A stretch of DNA of 63,868 bases from Amaricoccus sp. GTDB taxonomy: Bacteria > Pseudomonadota > Alphaproteobacteria > Rhodobacterales > Rhodobacteraceae. Where the stretch lies: positions 1 to 63,868 of the forward strand of contig NZ_JAGOMQ010000026.1 of assembly GCF_017993425.1 (NCBI RefSeq), in the 5' to 3' direction. The stretch's first letter is position 1. The number at the start of each line of letters is the position of its first letter. A program made the position numbers and the translations under genes. The notes beneath the pieces are model-generated. The model had not been told where the DNA came from. It saw only the letters and a list, made by a program, of their open reading frames with translations, and searched no databases. Positions 28,821 through 38,206 of this stretch are shown here, in pieces.

Positions 28821-29118
28821 GGCGCCGCCGCGGCCCCTGCGTGAGCGACCGATGCGGGCAGTGCCCGCGAGGCCACGGCGCGACAAGCGAAAGCACTGCT
28901 TTCGCCGCGCCGACGACCGGAGCGCGTTGGCGCGGAGGTCGTGGGGGGTCCAGATTTCCCCGTTGCGCGCAATCCATCCGTGAGCGCCCCGGCGAGCGCG
29001 GAATCGCGCTCGCCCCCCCGAGGGGCGATCGCGGACGGATTTGCCACGGGTCAAATCCGTCTGGCGTCACCGTCGCGACCTGCTTCCGGCGGGGCTTTCG
29101 TTCCACTGTCGTGCAGTG
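28821..29118 (+). mobile_element. MITE-like element copy A (left end missing)
   Basis: About 300 bases closely match copies B (37880-38196, inverted) and C (54447-54770). The right end CTGTCGTGCAGTG (29106-29118) is intact; the expected left terminal repeat is not found in the AT-richer stretch 28766-28830, so this copy is truncated or diverged. The interior has the shared hairpin ACGGATTTG / CAAATCCGT near 29030-29060. There is no coding capacity. The element fills the gap between the hemicellulose operon and the convergent phosphatase gene. Confidence 0.75.
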
Positions 29119-29143
29119 CATGGCCGCCCGACCGGGGCGCCAA

Positions 29144-29920
29144 TCAGGCGACGCGGGAGAGGATGGCGGCGTGGAGCGCCGGGCCGGCGACGATGAGGCC
29201 GGGCACGAGCGGCGCGGGGTTGTTGTAGGAAGCGGGCGCGCCGGCGCGGGTGGTGACGGCCGCCCCGGCCTCCCGCGCGATCAGGTCGCCGGCGGCGACG
29301 TCCCATTCCCAGCAGTCGCGGAAGGTCAGCATCGCATCGAAGCGGCCCTCGGCGGCGAGGCAGAGCCGGTAGGCGAGCGAGGGCCGCATGTGCCGCTCGA
29401 GCCGCGGGGCGGCGCCGCCGCGCCAGTGGCGGGGGTCGAGCTGGGCGGCGGTGGCGAGGACGCGGGCGTCGTCGAGGTCGGCCCGCGCGCTCGCCCGGAT
29501 CGGGGCGCCGTCGAGGAAGGCCCCGCCGCCGGCGGCGGCGCGGTAGGTGCGCCCGAGGAGCGGCAGGTGGACCACGCCGGCGACGATGCGGCCGCGCTCG
29601 GCGACGGCGAGCGAATGCGACCAGGCGCGCTGGCCGGAGGCGAAGGCGCGGGTGCCGTCGATCGGGTCGACGATGAAGACGCGCGCCGCTTCGAGCCGGC
29701 CCGGCCCGTCCTCGCTCTCCTCGGAGAGCCAGCCGTAGTCGGGGCGGGCGGCGAGGAGCTCGGCACGCAGCATCCGGTCGACCTCGAGGTCGGCCTCGGT
29801 CACCGGGCCGGCGCCGCCCGGCTTCTCCACCGCCTGCGGCCCGGCGTGGAAGTGGCGCAGCGCGATCTCGCCGGCGGCGCGGGCCGCGGCCTCGAGGAGC
29901 GCGAGGTCAGGCTCCGGCAA
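29144..29920 (-). CDS. Inositol-monophosphatase-family phosphatase (CysQ-like)
   Basis: A 258-residue Mg2+-dependent, Li+-sensitive-type phosphatase. The metal-binding motifs are WLSEES (about residue 65), DPIDGTRAF (about 85) and WDVAAGDLI (about 205). The C-terminus is short. Such enzymes act on inositol monophosphate or 3'-phosphoadenosine 5'-phosphate. The only usable start is TTG 29920, which overlaps the pmbA stop by 14 bases; a weak Shine-Dalgarno suggests translational coupling. The pmbA-phosphatase order is common in Rhodobacterales. Confidence 0.88.
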   Translation of the reverse strand: MPEPDLALLEAAARAAGEIALRHFHAGPQAVEKPGGAGPVTEADLEVDRMLRAELLAARPDYGWLSEESEDGPGRLEAARVFIVDPIDGTRAFASGQRAWSHSLAVAERGRIVAGVVHLPLLGRTYRAAAGGGAFLDGAPIRASARADLDDARVLATAAQLDPRHWRGGAAPRLERHMRPSLAYRLCLAAEGRFDAMLTFRDCWEWDVAAGDLIAREAGAAVTTRAGAPASYNNPAPLVPGLIVAGPALHAAILSRVA

Positions 29921-31292
29921 TGACGAGGCCGTCGACGAGGAGGCTGGGGACGACGCGGCCGAGATGGCGTCGCGCGTCGTTGGCGGGGACGATCGAGGCG
30001 AGCATCGGCCGCAGCGAGCCGGCGATGGTGCATTCGTTCACGGGGCGCACGATCGCGCCGTTCTCGACCCAGAAGCCGCTCGCCCCGCGGGAATAGTCGC
30101 CGGTCGTCGGATTGATCGACGCGCCGATCAGCCCGGTGACGAGAAGGCCCGTGCCCATCTCGGCGAGGAGCGCGTCGCGCGAGCGGGCGCCCTCGGTCAG
30201 CGCCAGGTTGCCGGCGACGGGGCTCGGCGGGTCGCCGGCGCCGCGGGCGGCGCTGGCGGTGGAGCGCATCCCGAGCTGGCGCGCGGTGGCGAGGTCGAGC
30301 GTCCAGCCGGTCAGCACCCCGTCGTCGACGAGCTTGCGGCGCATCGAGGGCAGCCCCTCGGCGTCGAAGGGGCGCGAGCCGCCGATGCGGGGGCGGAGCG
30401 GATCCTCGACGAGGTCGAGGCCGGCCGGCAGCACGCGCTCGCCGAGGGCGTCCTTGAGCCAGCTGGCGCCGCGGGCGATGGCGACGCCGTTGACGGCGCC
30501 GACGAGGTGGCCGATCAGCGAGCCCGCGACGCGCTCGTCGAAGAGCACCGGGAAGGCGCCGGTCGGCGGCTTCGACGCGCCGCGGCGGGCGACGGCGCGC
30601 TCGCCGGCGCGTCGGCCGATCTCCTCGGGGCTGTCGAGGTCGGCGGCGTGGACGCGGGCGTCGTAGGCGTGGTCGCGCTCCATGCCGAGGCCCTCGCCGC
30701 TGATGGCGACGGCCTGGATCGAGCGGCCGGTCTGGGCGTAGCCGCCGGAGAAGCCGTTGCTGGCGGCGAGGTGGAAGGCCCCGGCGCTCCAGCCGGCGCC
30801 GGTCCCGTCCATCTTGCTGACGCCGGCGACGGCGATGGCGGCGGCCTCGGCGCGGCGGGCCTCCTCCTCGAGCTCGGCCGGCGTCGGCGGCGGAGCCGGG
30901 TCGACGAGCTCCAGCGCGGCGACGTCCCAGTCGCGGGCGAGTTGGTCGGGGTCGGCGAGGCCGCACCACGGGTCCTCGGGGGCCTCGCGGGCCATGGCGA
31001 CGGCGCGCTCGGCCATGGCGGCCATCGTCTCGGGGCGGACGTCGGACGAGGAGACGAAGGCCTGCCGCCGGCCGATCAGCACCCGCAGGCCGATCTCGAC
31101 GCCCTCGGCGCGCTGGGCCTCCTCGAGCGCCCCGCCGCGGACCTCGATCGACAGGCTGTCGCCGGCGACCGTCACCGCGTCGGCGGCCTCGGCCCCGGCG
31201 CGGCGGGCGGCGTCGAGCAGCCGTTCGGCGAGGCCGGCGAGGTCGCGCGCGGGCGCGGGGGCCTCGGTGGCGCGGGCGGTCGGTGCGGTCAT
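29907..31292 (-). CDS. pmbA: TldD/PmbA-family metalloprotease PmbA
   Basis: A 461-residue PmbA subunit that, with TldD, forms a cytoplasmic metalloprotease cleaving unfolded or modified peptides (microcin B17 maturation, CcdA turnover in E. coli). Supporting stretches are SIEVRGGALEEAQRAEGVEI, QAFVSSSDVRPETM, GASWLKDALGERVLPAGLD, SRGASGFWVENGAI and NECTIAGSLRPM. PmbA lacks the HExxxH zinc motif carried by TldD, as seen here. No tldD is present in the window. It overlaps the phosphatase downstream. Confidence 0.93.
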   Translation of the reverse strand: MTAPTARATEAPAPARDLAGLAERLLDAARRAGAEAADAVTVAGDSLSIEVRGGALEEAQRAEGVEIGLRVLIGRRQAFVSSSDVRPETMAAMAERAVAMAREAPEDPWCGLADPDQLARDWDVAALELVDPAPPPTPAELEEEARRAEAAAIAVAGVSKMDGTGAGWSAGAFHLAASNGFSGGYAQTGRSIQAVAISGEGLGMERDHAYDARVHAADLDSPEEIGRRAGERAVARRGASKPPTGAFPVLFDERVAGSLIGHLVGAVNGVAIARGASWLKDALGERVLPAGLDLVEDPLRPRIGGSRPFDAEGLPSMRRKLVDDGVLTGWTLDLATARQLGMRSTASAARGAGDPPSPVAGNLALTEGARSRDALLAEMGTGLLVTGLIGASINPTTGDYSRGASGFWVENGAIVRPVNECTIAGSLRPMLASIVPANDARRHLGRVVPSLLVDGLVIAGA

Positions 31293-31440
31293 GGAAGCGG
31301 GCTCCGGGGTCGGCGTCGTCGCCTAGGTAGGATGAAGCCGGGCGCGAGACAACCGTGCGGGCCGCCGGGCGCGTTCAGCCTTGCGTTCCCGGGCGCGAGC
31401 GCCTTTGATCCCGGGGTCTGGTCGGAGAAGGAGCCGGGGC

Positions 31441-32202
31441 GTGGGCGTGCTGGACGGCAAGGCGGCGATCGTCACCGGGGCGGGACGCGGCATCGGCGCG
31501 GCGACGGCGGAGGCGCTGGTCGAGGCGGGCGCGTCGGTGCTGCTGCTGGCGCGGCGGCCGGCCGACATCACCGGGCTCGCCGGGCGGCTTCGCGCGAACG
31601 GCGGGCGGGTCGAGGCGATGACCTGCGACGTGGCGCGCTGGAGCCAGGTCGAGGCGGCGGCGGCCTTCGCGCGCGAGAGCTTCGGCCGGATCGACATCCT
31701 CGTCAATAACGCCGCGGTGATCGAGCCGATCGCGCCGCTCGCCGGCGCGGACGCCGCGGCCTGGGGCGCCTCGATCGACATCGGGGTGAAGGGCGTGTTC
31801 CACGGCATGCGCGCGGTGCTGCCGGAGATGCGGGCGCGGGGCGCGGGGGTGATCGTCAACCTCGGCTCGGGGGCGGCGCTCAATCCGCTGGAGGGCTGGA
31901 GCGCCTACTGCGCCGGCAAGGCGGCGGTTCACATGCTGACGCGCTGCGTGCATCTGGAGAACCGGGGCCGCGGGGTGCGGGCGATGACGCTGTCGCCGGG
32001 CACGGTGGCGACCGACATGCAGCGGGCGATCCGGGCGAGCGGCATCAATCCGGTGAGCCAGATGGACTTCGCGAGTCACGCGCCGGCGACCGCGCCGGCG
32101 CGGGCGATCGTCTGGCTCTGCACCGAGGCGGCGGCCGACCTCGCCGGCGAGGTGGTCTCGCTGCGCGACCCGGAGGTGCGAAGGCGGATCGGGCTCGACT
32201 GA
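31441..32202 (+). CDS. Short-chain dehydrogenase/reductase
   Basis: A 253-residue classical SDR. The cofactor motif is TGAGRGIG, then NNAAVIEP, catalytic Ser in VNLGSGAAL, and Tyr/Lys in AYCAGKAAV; the C-terminal part (SPGTVATDMQ) is normal. The GTG start has AAGGAG eight bases upstream. It is divergent from pmbA (149-base gap) and convergent with the peroxiredoxin gene, with a structured repeat between the two stops. Substrate unknown. Confidence 0.9.
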   Translation: MGVLDGKAAIVTGAGRGIGAATAEALVEAGASVLLLARRPADITGLAGRLRANGGRVEAMTCDVARWSQVEAAAAFARESFGRIDILVNNAAVIEPIAPLAGADAAAWGASIDIGVKGVFHGMRAVLPEMRARGAGVIVNLGSGAALNPLEGWSAYCAGKAAVHMLTRCVHLENRGRGVRAMTLSPGTVATDMQRAIRASGINPVSQMDFASHAPATAPARAIVWLCTEAAADLAGEVVSLRDPEVRRRIGLD

Positions 32203-32243
32203 GCCGCCTGCAGGCCTCCCCGCCGCACGGGCAGGGGGAGCCG

Positions 32244-32446
32244 CCCGCGCCGCATTCCCCCTTCAGGCGTTCATACTGGCTTGAAATCTATCGAGCAGGC
32301 GCCTCCCCGCCAAAGGGCGGAGAAAACAAAGACTCGCGGCCGCCTGCGGCCGCTCCGGAGGTCGGCCGCAAAGGCGGCCGACCGGCAGCGCCGGCCGAGC
32401 GGGAGCCCTTGCGGCTCCCCGAGGCCGGCGCTTCTCCCCCCCGGCC
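32244..32446 (+). repeat. Structured intergenic repeat, copy 1
   Basis: About 200 bases match, in inverted orientation and at roughly 90% identity by eye, the stretch 47762-47972. Order: CCTTCAGGCGTTCATACTGG, CTATCGAGCAGG, a stem CCGCC/GGCGG followed by an A-rich run, a stem CGGCCGC/GCGGCCG, and a large stem from GCGCCGGCC (32389) to GGCCGGCGC (32423-32431). It lies between the convergent SDR and peroxiredoxin genes. It could be a bidirectional terminator or a dispersed repeat; no protein is encoded. Confidence 0.75.
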
Positions 32447-32450
32447 GGGG

Positions 32451-33110
32451 TCAGCCCTTCGGCTGGGCGGTGGTGCGCAGGTAGGGCAGCACGCGGGTGA
32501 AGCCGCCGAAGCGCTTCTCGGCGTCCTCGTCGGAGACCGCGGCGGTGACGATGACGTCCTCGCCCTGCTTCCAGTTGGCCGGCGTCGCGACCTGGTGACT
32601 CGCGGTCAGCTGGATCGAGTCGAGCGCGCGCAGGATCTCGTCGAAGTTCCGCCCCGTCGTCATCGGGTAGGTGAGCGCCAGCTTGATCCGCTTGTCGGGG
32701 CCGATCACGTAGACGGTGCGCACCGTGGCGTTGTCGGCCGGGGTGCGGCCCTCCCAGGAATCGGGGGCCTCGGCGGGCAGCATGTCGTAGAGCTTGGCGA
32801 CCTTCAGCTGGGCGTCGCCGATCAGCGGGTAGGTCACGCGGTTGCCGGTGGCGACCTCGATGTCGTCCTTCCACCTGGCGTTGTTCTCGACCGGATCGAC
32901 GGAGATGCCGAGGATCTTGGCGCCGCGCCTGGCGAACTCGCCGGCGAGTCCCTGCATGGCGCCGAGCTCGGTGGTGCAGACCGGCGTGAAGGCGCGGGGG
33001 TGGCTGAAGAGGATCGCCCAGCCGTCGCCGATCCAGTCGTGGAAGCGGATGCGGCCCTCGGTGGTGTCGGTCTCGAAATCGGGCGCGACGTCGTTGATGC
33101 GCAGGCTCAT
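32451..33110 (-). CDS. 1-Cys peroxiredoxin (Prx6 type)
   Basis: A 219-residue cytoplasmic peroxidase that reduces H2O2 and organic peroxides. The peroxidatic Cys45 lies in AFTPVCTTE. No resolving cysteine is present at the usual 2-Cys position, and the long C-terminal extension (ATPANWKQGEDVIVTAAVSD) places it in the Prx6 group. The start is clear: AGGAG five bases before the ATG. It is monocistronic; no OxyR-type site was recognised upstream. Confidence 0.95.
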   Translation of the reverse strand: MSLRINDVAPDFETDTTEGRIRFHDWIGDGWAILFSHPRAFTPVCTTELGAMQGLAGEFARRGAKILGISVDPVENNARWKDDIEVATGNRVTYPLIGDAQLKVAKLYDMLPAEAPDSWEGRTPADNATVRTVYVIGPDKRIKLALTYPMTTGRNFDEILRALDSIQLTASHQVATPANWKQGEDVIVTAAVSDEDAEKRFGGFTRVLPYLRTTAQPKG

Positions 33111-33318
33111 GGCTAACTCCTGACTTGCCGCCGCCCTCGGAGAGGCGGGAGAGGCGGAGAGCTATAGCACCCTCCCCCGCCGGGGTCGACGGGGCGCCGT
33201 CGCCGGGGCGCCGGCGTCGCAACGCGCTGACAAGAATGCGAAACTCCCCGGCATTGACTGGCGGCGCGCAACCGCTAGGGTCGCGGCCGAGTTCCCCGAC
33301 CGGCACGGAGCGCCCGAG

Positions 33319-33561
33319 ATGGTCCAGCGGCTGCATTTCGTCTTCGGCGGCGAGCTCGTCGATCCCCGGCGGACGGAGTTCCGCGACGTCTCCGCCATCG
33401 ACATGGTCGGCGTCTTCCCGGACCATGCCTCGGCCTGCGCGGCCTGGAAGGCGAAGGCGAAGGCGACGGTCGACGACGCCCGTGCCCGCTATCTCATCGC
33501 GCATATCCACCGGCTGCGCGACGAGGAGCGCGAGGCGGGGCCGACCGAGGAGATCGGCTGA
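33319..33561 (+). CDS. DUF4170 protein
   Basis: An 80-residue soluble protein opening MVQRLHFVFGGELVDPRR, with FRDVSAIDMVGVFPDHASA. This family is small, alphaproteobacterial, and usually encoded just before waaA, as here (the stop is four bases before the waaA start). No enzymatic motif is seen; coupling to Kdo transfer or lipid A assembly is only suggested by the constant neighbourhood. Confidence 0.9.
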   Translation: MVQRLHFVFGGELVDPRRTEFRDVSAIDMVGVFPDHASACAAWKAKAKATVDDARARYLIAHIHRLRDEEREAGPTEEIG

Positions 33562-33565
33562 GCCC

Positions 33566-34864
33566 GTGGCGAGCGGCCAGCCCCGGTCGCTGCTGCTCGC
33601 GCTCTACCTCGCGCTGTCGCGGCGGGCGGGGGGGCTCGGGCGGCGCGTGCTGCGGCGGCGCGCGGCGGAGGGGAAGGAGAATCCCGAGCGGCTCGGCGAG
33701 CGCATGGGGATCGCAGGCGTGGCGCGGCCTGAGGGGCGGCTGGTGTGGTTCCACGCCGCGAGCGTCGGCGAGGCGGTGTCGCTGCTGGAGCTCCTGCGCC
33801 GCCTCGAGGCGGGGCGGCCGGATCTCACCTGCCTCGTCACCACGGTGACGCTGACCTCGGCGGAACTCCTCGCCGCGCGGCTGCCGGAGCGGGTGATCCA
33901 CCAGTTCGTGCCGCTCGACGTCGCGCCCTGGGTGGCGCGCTTCCTCGACCACTGGAGGCCGGACCTCGCGGTCTGGACCGAGAGCGAGATCTGGCCGGCG
34001 ACGCTGGTCGCGGTGTCGCGGCGGGGCGCGCCGATGCTGCTGATCAACGCGCGGATCTCGCTGCGCAGCCTCAAGCGGTGGCGGATGGCGCGGGGCATGG
34101 CGCGGGCGCTGCTGACGCGCTTCGACCGCATCCTCGCGCAGGACGACCTGGCCGCGGAGCATTTCGCCGAGCTGGGGGCCGACCCGGACCGGATCGAGGT
34201 GACCGGCTCGCTCAAGGAAGGGGCCGCGCCGCTCGGGCATGACGAGGCGGAGCGGGCGCGGCTCGGCCGGGCGCTGGCCGGGCGGCCGGTCTGGCTCGCC
34301 GCCTCGACGCATCCCGGCGAGGAGGAGGTGGCGGCGGCCGCGCATGTCGCGGCGCGGCGCAAGCTGCCGATGCTGGCGATGATCCTCGCGCCCCGGCATC
34401 CGGCGCGCGGTGACGAGGTGGCGGCGCTGCTGCGCGCCCGCGGCCTCGTGGTGGCGCAGCGCTCGAAGGGCGAGCCGCTGACCGCCGACGTCGACGTCTA
34501 TCTCGCCGACACGCTCGGCGAGATGGGGCTCTGGTACCGCATCGCGCCGGTGAGCTTCGTCGGCGGCTCGATCGCCGAGGTGGGCGGGCACAATCCCTTC
34601 GAGCCGGCGCTTCTCGGCTCGGCGATCCTCTACGGGCCGCACGTGCGCAACTTCGCCGACGGCTACGAGCGGCTGGCGGCGGCGCGGGCGGCCTTGCGGG
34701 TGCGCGACGCCGAGGAGCTCGCCGTCGTGCTCGCCGAGACGCTCGCCCCCGACCGCGCCGCCGCGATGGCCGCCGCGGCCTGGGACGCGATGAGCGACGG
34801 GGCCGAGGTGACGGACCGGGTGATCGAGGTGCTGGGCGCGTATCTCGACCGGGCGCCGGGCTGA
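33566..34864 (+). CDS. waaA: 3-deoxy-D-manno-octulosonic acid transferase
   Basis: A 432-residue inner-membrane-associated glycosyltransferase (GT30) that adds Kdo to the lipid A precursor. An N-terminal hydrophobic/amphipathic segment is followed by RLVWFHAASVGEA (the catalytic Glu of the family), DLAVWTESEIWPATL, LLINARIS, ASTHPGEEE, ILAPRHPARGDEV and SFVGGSIAEVGGHNPFEPA. GTG 33566 is inferred from the conserved N-terminus; its Shine-Dalgarno (GAGGAG) is rather far, suggesting coupling to the DUF4170 stop. It overlaps lpxK as TGATG. Confidence 0.94.
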   Translation: MASGQPRSLLLALYLALSRRAGGLGRRVLRRRAAEGKENPERLGERMGIAGVARPEGRLVWFHAASVGEAVSLLELLRRLEAGRPDLTCLVTTVTLTSAELLAARLPERVIHQFVPLDVAPWVARFLDHWRPDLAVWTESEIWPATLVAVSRRGAPMLLINARISLRSLKRWRMARGMARALLTRFDRILAQDDLAAEHFAELGADPDRIEVTGSLKEGAAPLGHDEAERARLGRALAGRPVWLAASTHPGEEEVAAAAHVAARRKLPMLAMILAPRHPARGDEVAALLRARGLVVAQRSKGEPLTADVDVYLADTLGEMGLWYRIAPVSFVGGSIAEVGGHNPFEPALLGSAILYGPHVRNFADGYERLAAARAALRVRDAEELAVVLAETLAPDRAAAMAAAAWDAMSDGAEVTDRVIEVLGAYLDRAPG

Positions 34865-35853
34865 TGCGCCAGCCGGCGTTCTGGGCGCGGCCGCCGGCGG
34901 CGCCGGGGCTCGCCGCGCGCCTGCTCGCGCCGCTCGCCCTGATCTGGACGGCGGTGACCCGGCGCCGGCTGCGCCGGCCGGGCGCGCGGGTGGGCGTGCC
35001 GGTGATCTGCGTCGGCAACCTGACGGTCGGGGGCGCCGGCAAGACCCCCACGGTCGCGGCGCTGGTCGAGCTGCTGGCGGCGCGCGGGTTGGCGGCGCAT
35101 GTCGTCTCGCGGGGACATGGGGGTTCGCTCCCTGGCCCCGAGCGGGTCGATCCGCGCCGCCACGGCGCGGCGGAGGTCGGCGACGAGCCGCTGCTCCTCG
35201 CCGCGGTGGCCCCGGTCTGGATCGGCCGCGACCGCGCCGCCGCGGCGCGGGCGGCGGTGGCGGCGGGGGCGCAGGCGGTGGTGCTCGACGACGGGTTCCA
35301 GAATCCGGCGCTGGCGAAGGACCTCTCGATCGTGACGGTCGACGCGGGCTTCGGCTTCGGCAACGGCAGGGTTGTCCCTGCCGGCCCGCTGCGCGAGCCG
35401 GTGGCGGACGGGCTCGGGCGGGCGGATCTGGTGCTCGCCATCGGGCCGGAGGCGGCGCGGGACCGGCTCCGCGCGGGGTGGCCGGCGCTGGCGGCGCGGC
35501 CGGCGCTGGCGGGCGAGGTGCTGCCGCTCGCGACCGGAATGGACTGGCGCGGTCTCCGGGCGCTCGCCTTCGCGGGGATCGCCCGGCCGGAGAAGTTTTT
35601 CGCGACGCTGCGCGGGCTCGGGGCGGAGGTGGTGGCGACGCGGAGCTTCGACGACCACGCCGCCTTCGCGCCGCGGCTGCTGGCGCGGCTCGAGGGCGAG
35701 GCGCGGGGCCTTGGGGCGCAGCTCGTCACCACCGAGAAGGACGCCGTGCGGCTGCCCGAGGCCTTCCGGCGCCGGACGCTGGTCGTGCCGGTGCGACTGC
35801 GGCTGGTCGATCCGGCGCCGCTGGTCGCGGCGCTGGAGCGGCTGGGGCTCTGA
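34864..35853 (+). CDS. lpxK: Tetraacyldisaccharide 4'-kinase
   Basis: A 329-residue membrane-bound P-loop kinase that phosphorylates the 4' position of the lipid A disaccharide. Signatures are VICVGNLTVGGAGKTPTV (Walker A), HVVSRGHGG, VGDEPLLLA, VLDDGFQNPALAKD and QLVTTEKDAVRLP. An N-terminal membrane-associated helix is present. It is translationally coupled to waaA. Confidence 0.95.
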   Translation: MRQPAFWARPPAAPGLAARLLAPLALIWTAVTRRRLRRPGARVGVPVICVGNLTVGGAGKTPTVAALVELLAARGLAAHVVSRGHGGSLPGPERVDPRRHGAAEVGDEPLLLAAVAPVWIGRDRAAAARAAVAAGAQAVVLDDGFQNPALAKDLSIVTVDAGFGFGNGRVVPAGPLREPVADGLGRADLVLAIGPEAARDRLRAGWPALAARPALAGEVLPLATGMDWRGLRALAFAGIARPEKFFATLRGLGAEVVATRSFDDHAAFAPRLLARLEGEARGLGAQLVTTEKDAVRLPEAFRRRTLVVPVRLRLVDPAPLVAALERLGL

Positions 35854-36068
35854 GGCGCGACGGCTTCGCATTGCAACCATTTGCGGCCGCCTCCCGGCCC
35901 CCCGCGTCCAGTCCCCGGCGGGCGGCCGGGGCGCGCGGCTGCCTGGGGCGCGCGGGGTGCGATCGGGTCGAGGCCCGGATCGGCGGGCGGGCGGCCGGGG
36001 CGCGCGGTTGCGCGGGGGGCGAGGGGGTCTTAAACCCGGGAGCGGGCGAGGCGGCGCGGAGCGCGGGG
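35854..36068. repeat. GC-rich spacer with imperfect direct repeat
   Basis: The 215 bases between lpxK and coaBC hold a duplicated stretch (CGGCGGGCGGCCGGGGCGCG near 35915 and again near 35980-36010) and no plausible gene. No promoter was recognised for coaBC. Confidence 0.45.
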
Positions 36069-37274
36069 ATGCTGGTCGGGCGGAGCGTTCTGCTGATCGT
36101 CGGCGGCGGGATCGCCGCCTACAAGAGCCTGGAGCTTGTCCGGCTGATCCATAAGGCGGGCGGGCGGGTGACGCCGGTGCTGACCCGGGCCGGGGCGGAG
36201 TTCGTCACCCCGCTGTCGCTGTCGGCGCTGGCGGGGACGCGGGCCTATGCGGACCTCTTCGACCTGACCGACGAGGCGGAGATGGGGCATATCCAGCTGT
36301 CGCGCGCCGCCGACCTGGTGGTGGTCGCGCCGGCGACGGCGGACCTGCTCGCCAAGGTGGCGAACGGCCATGCCGACGACCTCGCCTCGACGCTGCTGCT
36401 GGCCACCGACAAGCGGGTGCTCCTCGCGCCGGCGATGAACGTGCGGATGTGGCTGCATCCCGCGGTCGCCCGGAACGTGGCGCGGCTCGGGGCCGACGGG
36501 GCGCTCTTCGTCGGGCCGCGCGAGGGCGAGATGGCCTGCGGCGAGTTCGGGCCGGGGCGGATGGCCGAGCCGGCGGAGATCGTGGCGGCGATCGAGGCGG
36601 CGCTGCGCCCCGCGGGCGCGGGGCCGCTCGCGGGCCGGCACGTGCTGGTGACCTCGGGGCCGACGCACGAGCCCATCGACCCGGTGCGCTACATCGCCAA
36701 CCGCTCCTCCGGGCGGCAGGGGGCGGCGATCGCCGAGGCGCTGGCGCGGCGGGGGGCGCGGGTGAGCTTCGTCACCGGCCCCGCCGAGGCGCCGCGCCCG
36801 AGGGGCTGCGAGGTCCACGAGGTCGAGACGGCGGTGGAGATGCTGGCCGCCGTCGAGGCCGCGCTGCCGGCGGACGCGGCGGTGTTCGCGGCGGCGGTGG
36901 CGGACTGGCGGGTGGTCTCGGCGAAGGCCTCGAAGATGAAGAAGGACGCCTCCGGCGCGCCGCCGCGGCTGGAGCTCGCGGAGAACCCCGACATCCTGCG
37001 GACGGTGGCGCGGCGCGAGGCCGGGCGGCCGCGGCTGGTGGTGGGCTTCGCCGCGGAGACCGACGACGTGCTCGCCAACGCCAGCGCGAAGCGGCTGCGC
37101 AAGGGCTGCGACTGGCTGGTGGCCAACGACGTCAGCCCGGCGACGGGGATCATGGGCGGGACCGAGAACGCGGTGACGCTGATCACCGAGGCGGGGGCGG
37201 AGGCCTGGCCGCGGCTCTCGAAGGCGGAGACGGCGGAGCGGCTGGCCGACCGGATCGCCGGGGCGCTGGCGTGA
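36069..37274 (+). CDS. coaBC: Bifunctional phosphopantothenoylcysteine decarboxylase/synthetase
   Basis: A 401-residue coenzyme A biosynthesis enzyme. The N-terminal flavin-dependent CoaC decarboxylase ([20 protein letters not shown], the active-site His in [17 protein letters not shown], and the substrate-clamp [13 protein letters not shown]) is fused to the C-terminal CTP-dependent CoaB synthetase ([35 protein letters not shown]). ATG 36069 has GGAG upstream. The stop overlaps the dut GTG (GTGA). Confidence 0.95.
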   Translation: MLVGRSVLLIVGGGIAAYKSLELVRLIHKAGGRVTPVLTRAGAEFVTPLSLSALAGTRAYADLFDLTDEAEMGHIQLSRAADLVVVAPATADLLAKVANGHADDLASTLLLATDKRVLLAPAMNVRMWLHPAVARNVARLGADGALFVGPREGEMACGEFGPGRMAEPAEIVAAIEAALRPAGAGPLAGRHVLVTSGPTHEPIDPVRYIANRSSGRQGAAIAEALARRGARVSFVTGPAEAPRPRGCEVHEVETAVEMLAAVEAALPADAAVFAAAVADWRVVSAKASKMKKDASGAPPRLELAENPDILRTVARREAGRPRLVVGFAAETDDVLANASAKRLRKGCDWLVANDVSPATGIMGGTENAVTLITEAGAEAWPRLSKAETAERLADRIAGALA

Positions 37275-37735
37275 TCGCGGTCGGCGTGCAGCGGCTGCCC
37301 GGGGCCGATCCGGCGGTGCCGCTGCCGGAGTATGCGACGGCCGGGGCGGCCGGGGCGGACGTGCGGGCGAACCTCGCGCCGGAGGACCGGGCGGCGGGGC
37401 TGACGCTCGCGCCGGGGGAGCGGCGGCTGGCGCCGACCGGCTTCGCGCTGGAGCTGCCGGAGGGCTGGGAGGCGCAGGTGCGGCCGCGCTCCGGGCTGGC
37501 GCTGAAGGACGGGATCACGCTCCTGAACGCGCCGGGGACGATCGACGCGGACTATCGCGGGCCGGTGGGGGTGATCCTCGTCAACCTCGGAGATCGTCCG
37601 TTCACGGTGGCGCACGGGATGCGGATCGCGCAGCTGGTGCTCGCCCCGGCGCCGCGGGCGGTGTTTCGCGAGGTGGCGGAGGTCGGGGCGACCGGGCGGG
37701 GGGAAGGCGGGTTCGGGTCGACGGGGCGGGGGTGA
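37271..37735 (+). CDS. dut: dUTP diphosphatase
   Basis: A 154-residue trimeric dUTPase that hydrolyses dUTP to dUMP. Family motifs appear in order: [43 protein letters not shown] and the C-terminal [13 protein letters not shown] lid. The GTG start overlaps the coaBC stop, the standard alphaproteobacterial arrangement. Confidence 0.96.
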   Translation: MIAVGVQRLPGADPAVPLPEYATAGAAGADVRANLAPEDRAAGLTLAPGERRLAPTGFALELPEGWEAQVRPRSGLALKDGITLLNAPGTIDADYRGPVGVILVNLGDRPFTVAHGMRIAQLVLAPAPRAVFREVAEVGATGRGEGGFGSTGRG

Positions 37736-37810
37736 GCGCGGCGGGCGCGGCTGCGTCATGTCTCCCTGGCCCGAGCCGGGCGCCCCGGACCGGGCGGTGC
37801 GTGCGGGACG

Positions 37811-37879
37811 TGTTCACGCGTGAAAATTGCCTAAGCCATTGATTTTGCGTAGGCGTGAATGGAAGATTACCGGCGTGCG
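37811..37879 (+). repeat. CATTGAT inverted-repeat element, copy 3
   Basis: In the sense of dut, ~75 bases after its stop: TTCACGCGTGAA (37813-37824), then GCCTA (37829-37833) pairing with TAGGC (37850-37854) around AAGCCATTGATTTTGCG. The following stretch (GGAAGATTAC) also resembles the sequence beyond copy 1. In both places the sequence runs into a CACACTRCACGACA terminal repeat about 25 bases later. Positions 37870-37879 (CCGGCGTGCG) are the left target duplication of MITE copy B. Confidence 0.6.
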
Positions 37880-38196
37880 CACACTGCACGACAGTGGAGA
37901 GGAAGCCCGGCCCGAGGCTGGCCGCGACGCCGACGCCAGACGGATTTGACCCGTGGCAAATCCGTCCGCGATCGCCCCTCGGGGGGCGAGCGCGATTCCG
38001 CGCTCGCCGGGGCGATCACGGACGGATTGCGCGCTCCCGGAGAAATCGGCGCCCCTCACGGCTTCCGCGCCAACGCGCTCCAGCCGTCGGCGCGGCGAAA
38101 GCCGTGCTTTCGCCTGTCGCGCCGGGCCTCGCGGGCAAGCCCGCTTCGGTCGGTCGCGGCTCCGCGGATCCGACAGGGCAGGCGTCGTGCAGTGTG
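37880..38196 (-). mobile_element. MITE-like element copy B, complete
   Basis: A 317-base element bounded by 13-base perfect inverted ends CACACTGCACGAC and flanked by a 10-base direct duplication CCGGCGTGCG (37870-37879 and 38197-38206). The interior matches copies A and C in reverse orientation and includes the hairpin ACGGATTTG / CAAATCCGT. It encodes no transposase, so mobility would need a transposase in trans. Confidence 0.85.
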
Positions 38197-38206
38197 CCGG
38201 CGTGCG

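Noticed and set aside
32451-33110. Two-cysteine peroxiredoxin
   Set aside because: No resolving cysteine at the expected position and the C-terminal extension is of the Prx6 type.
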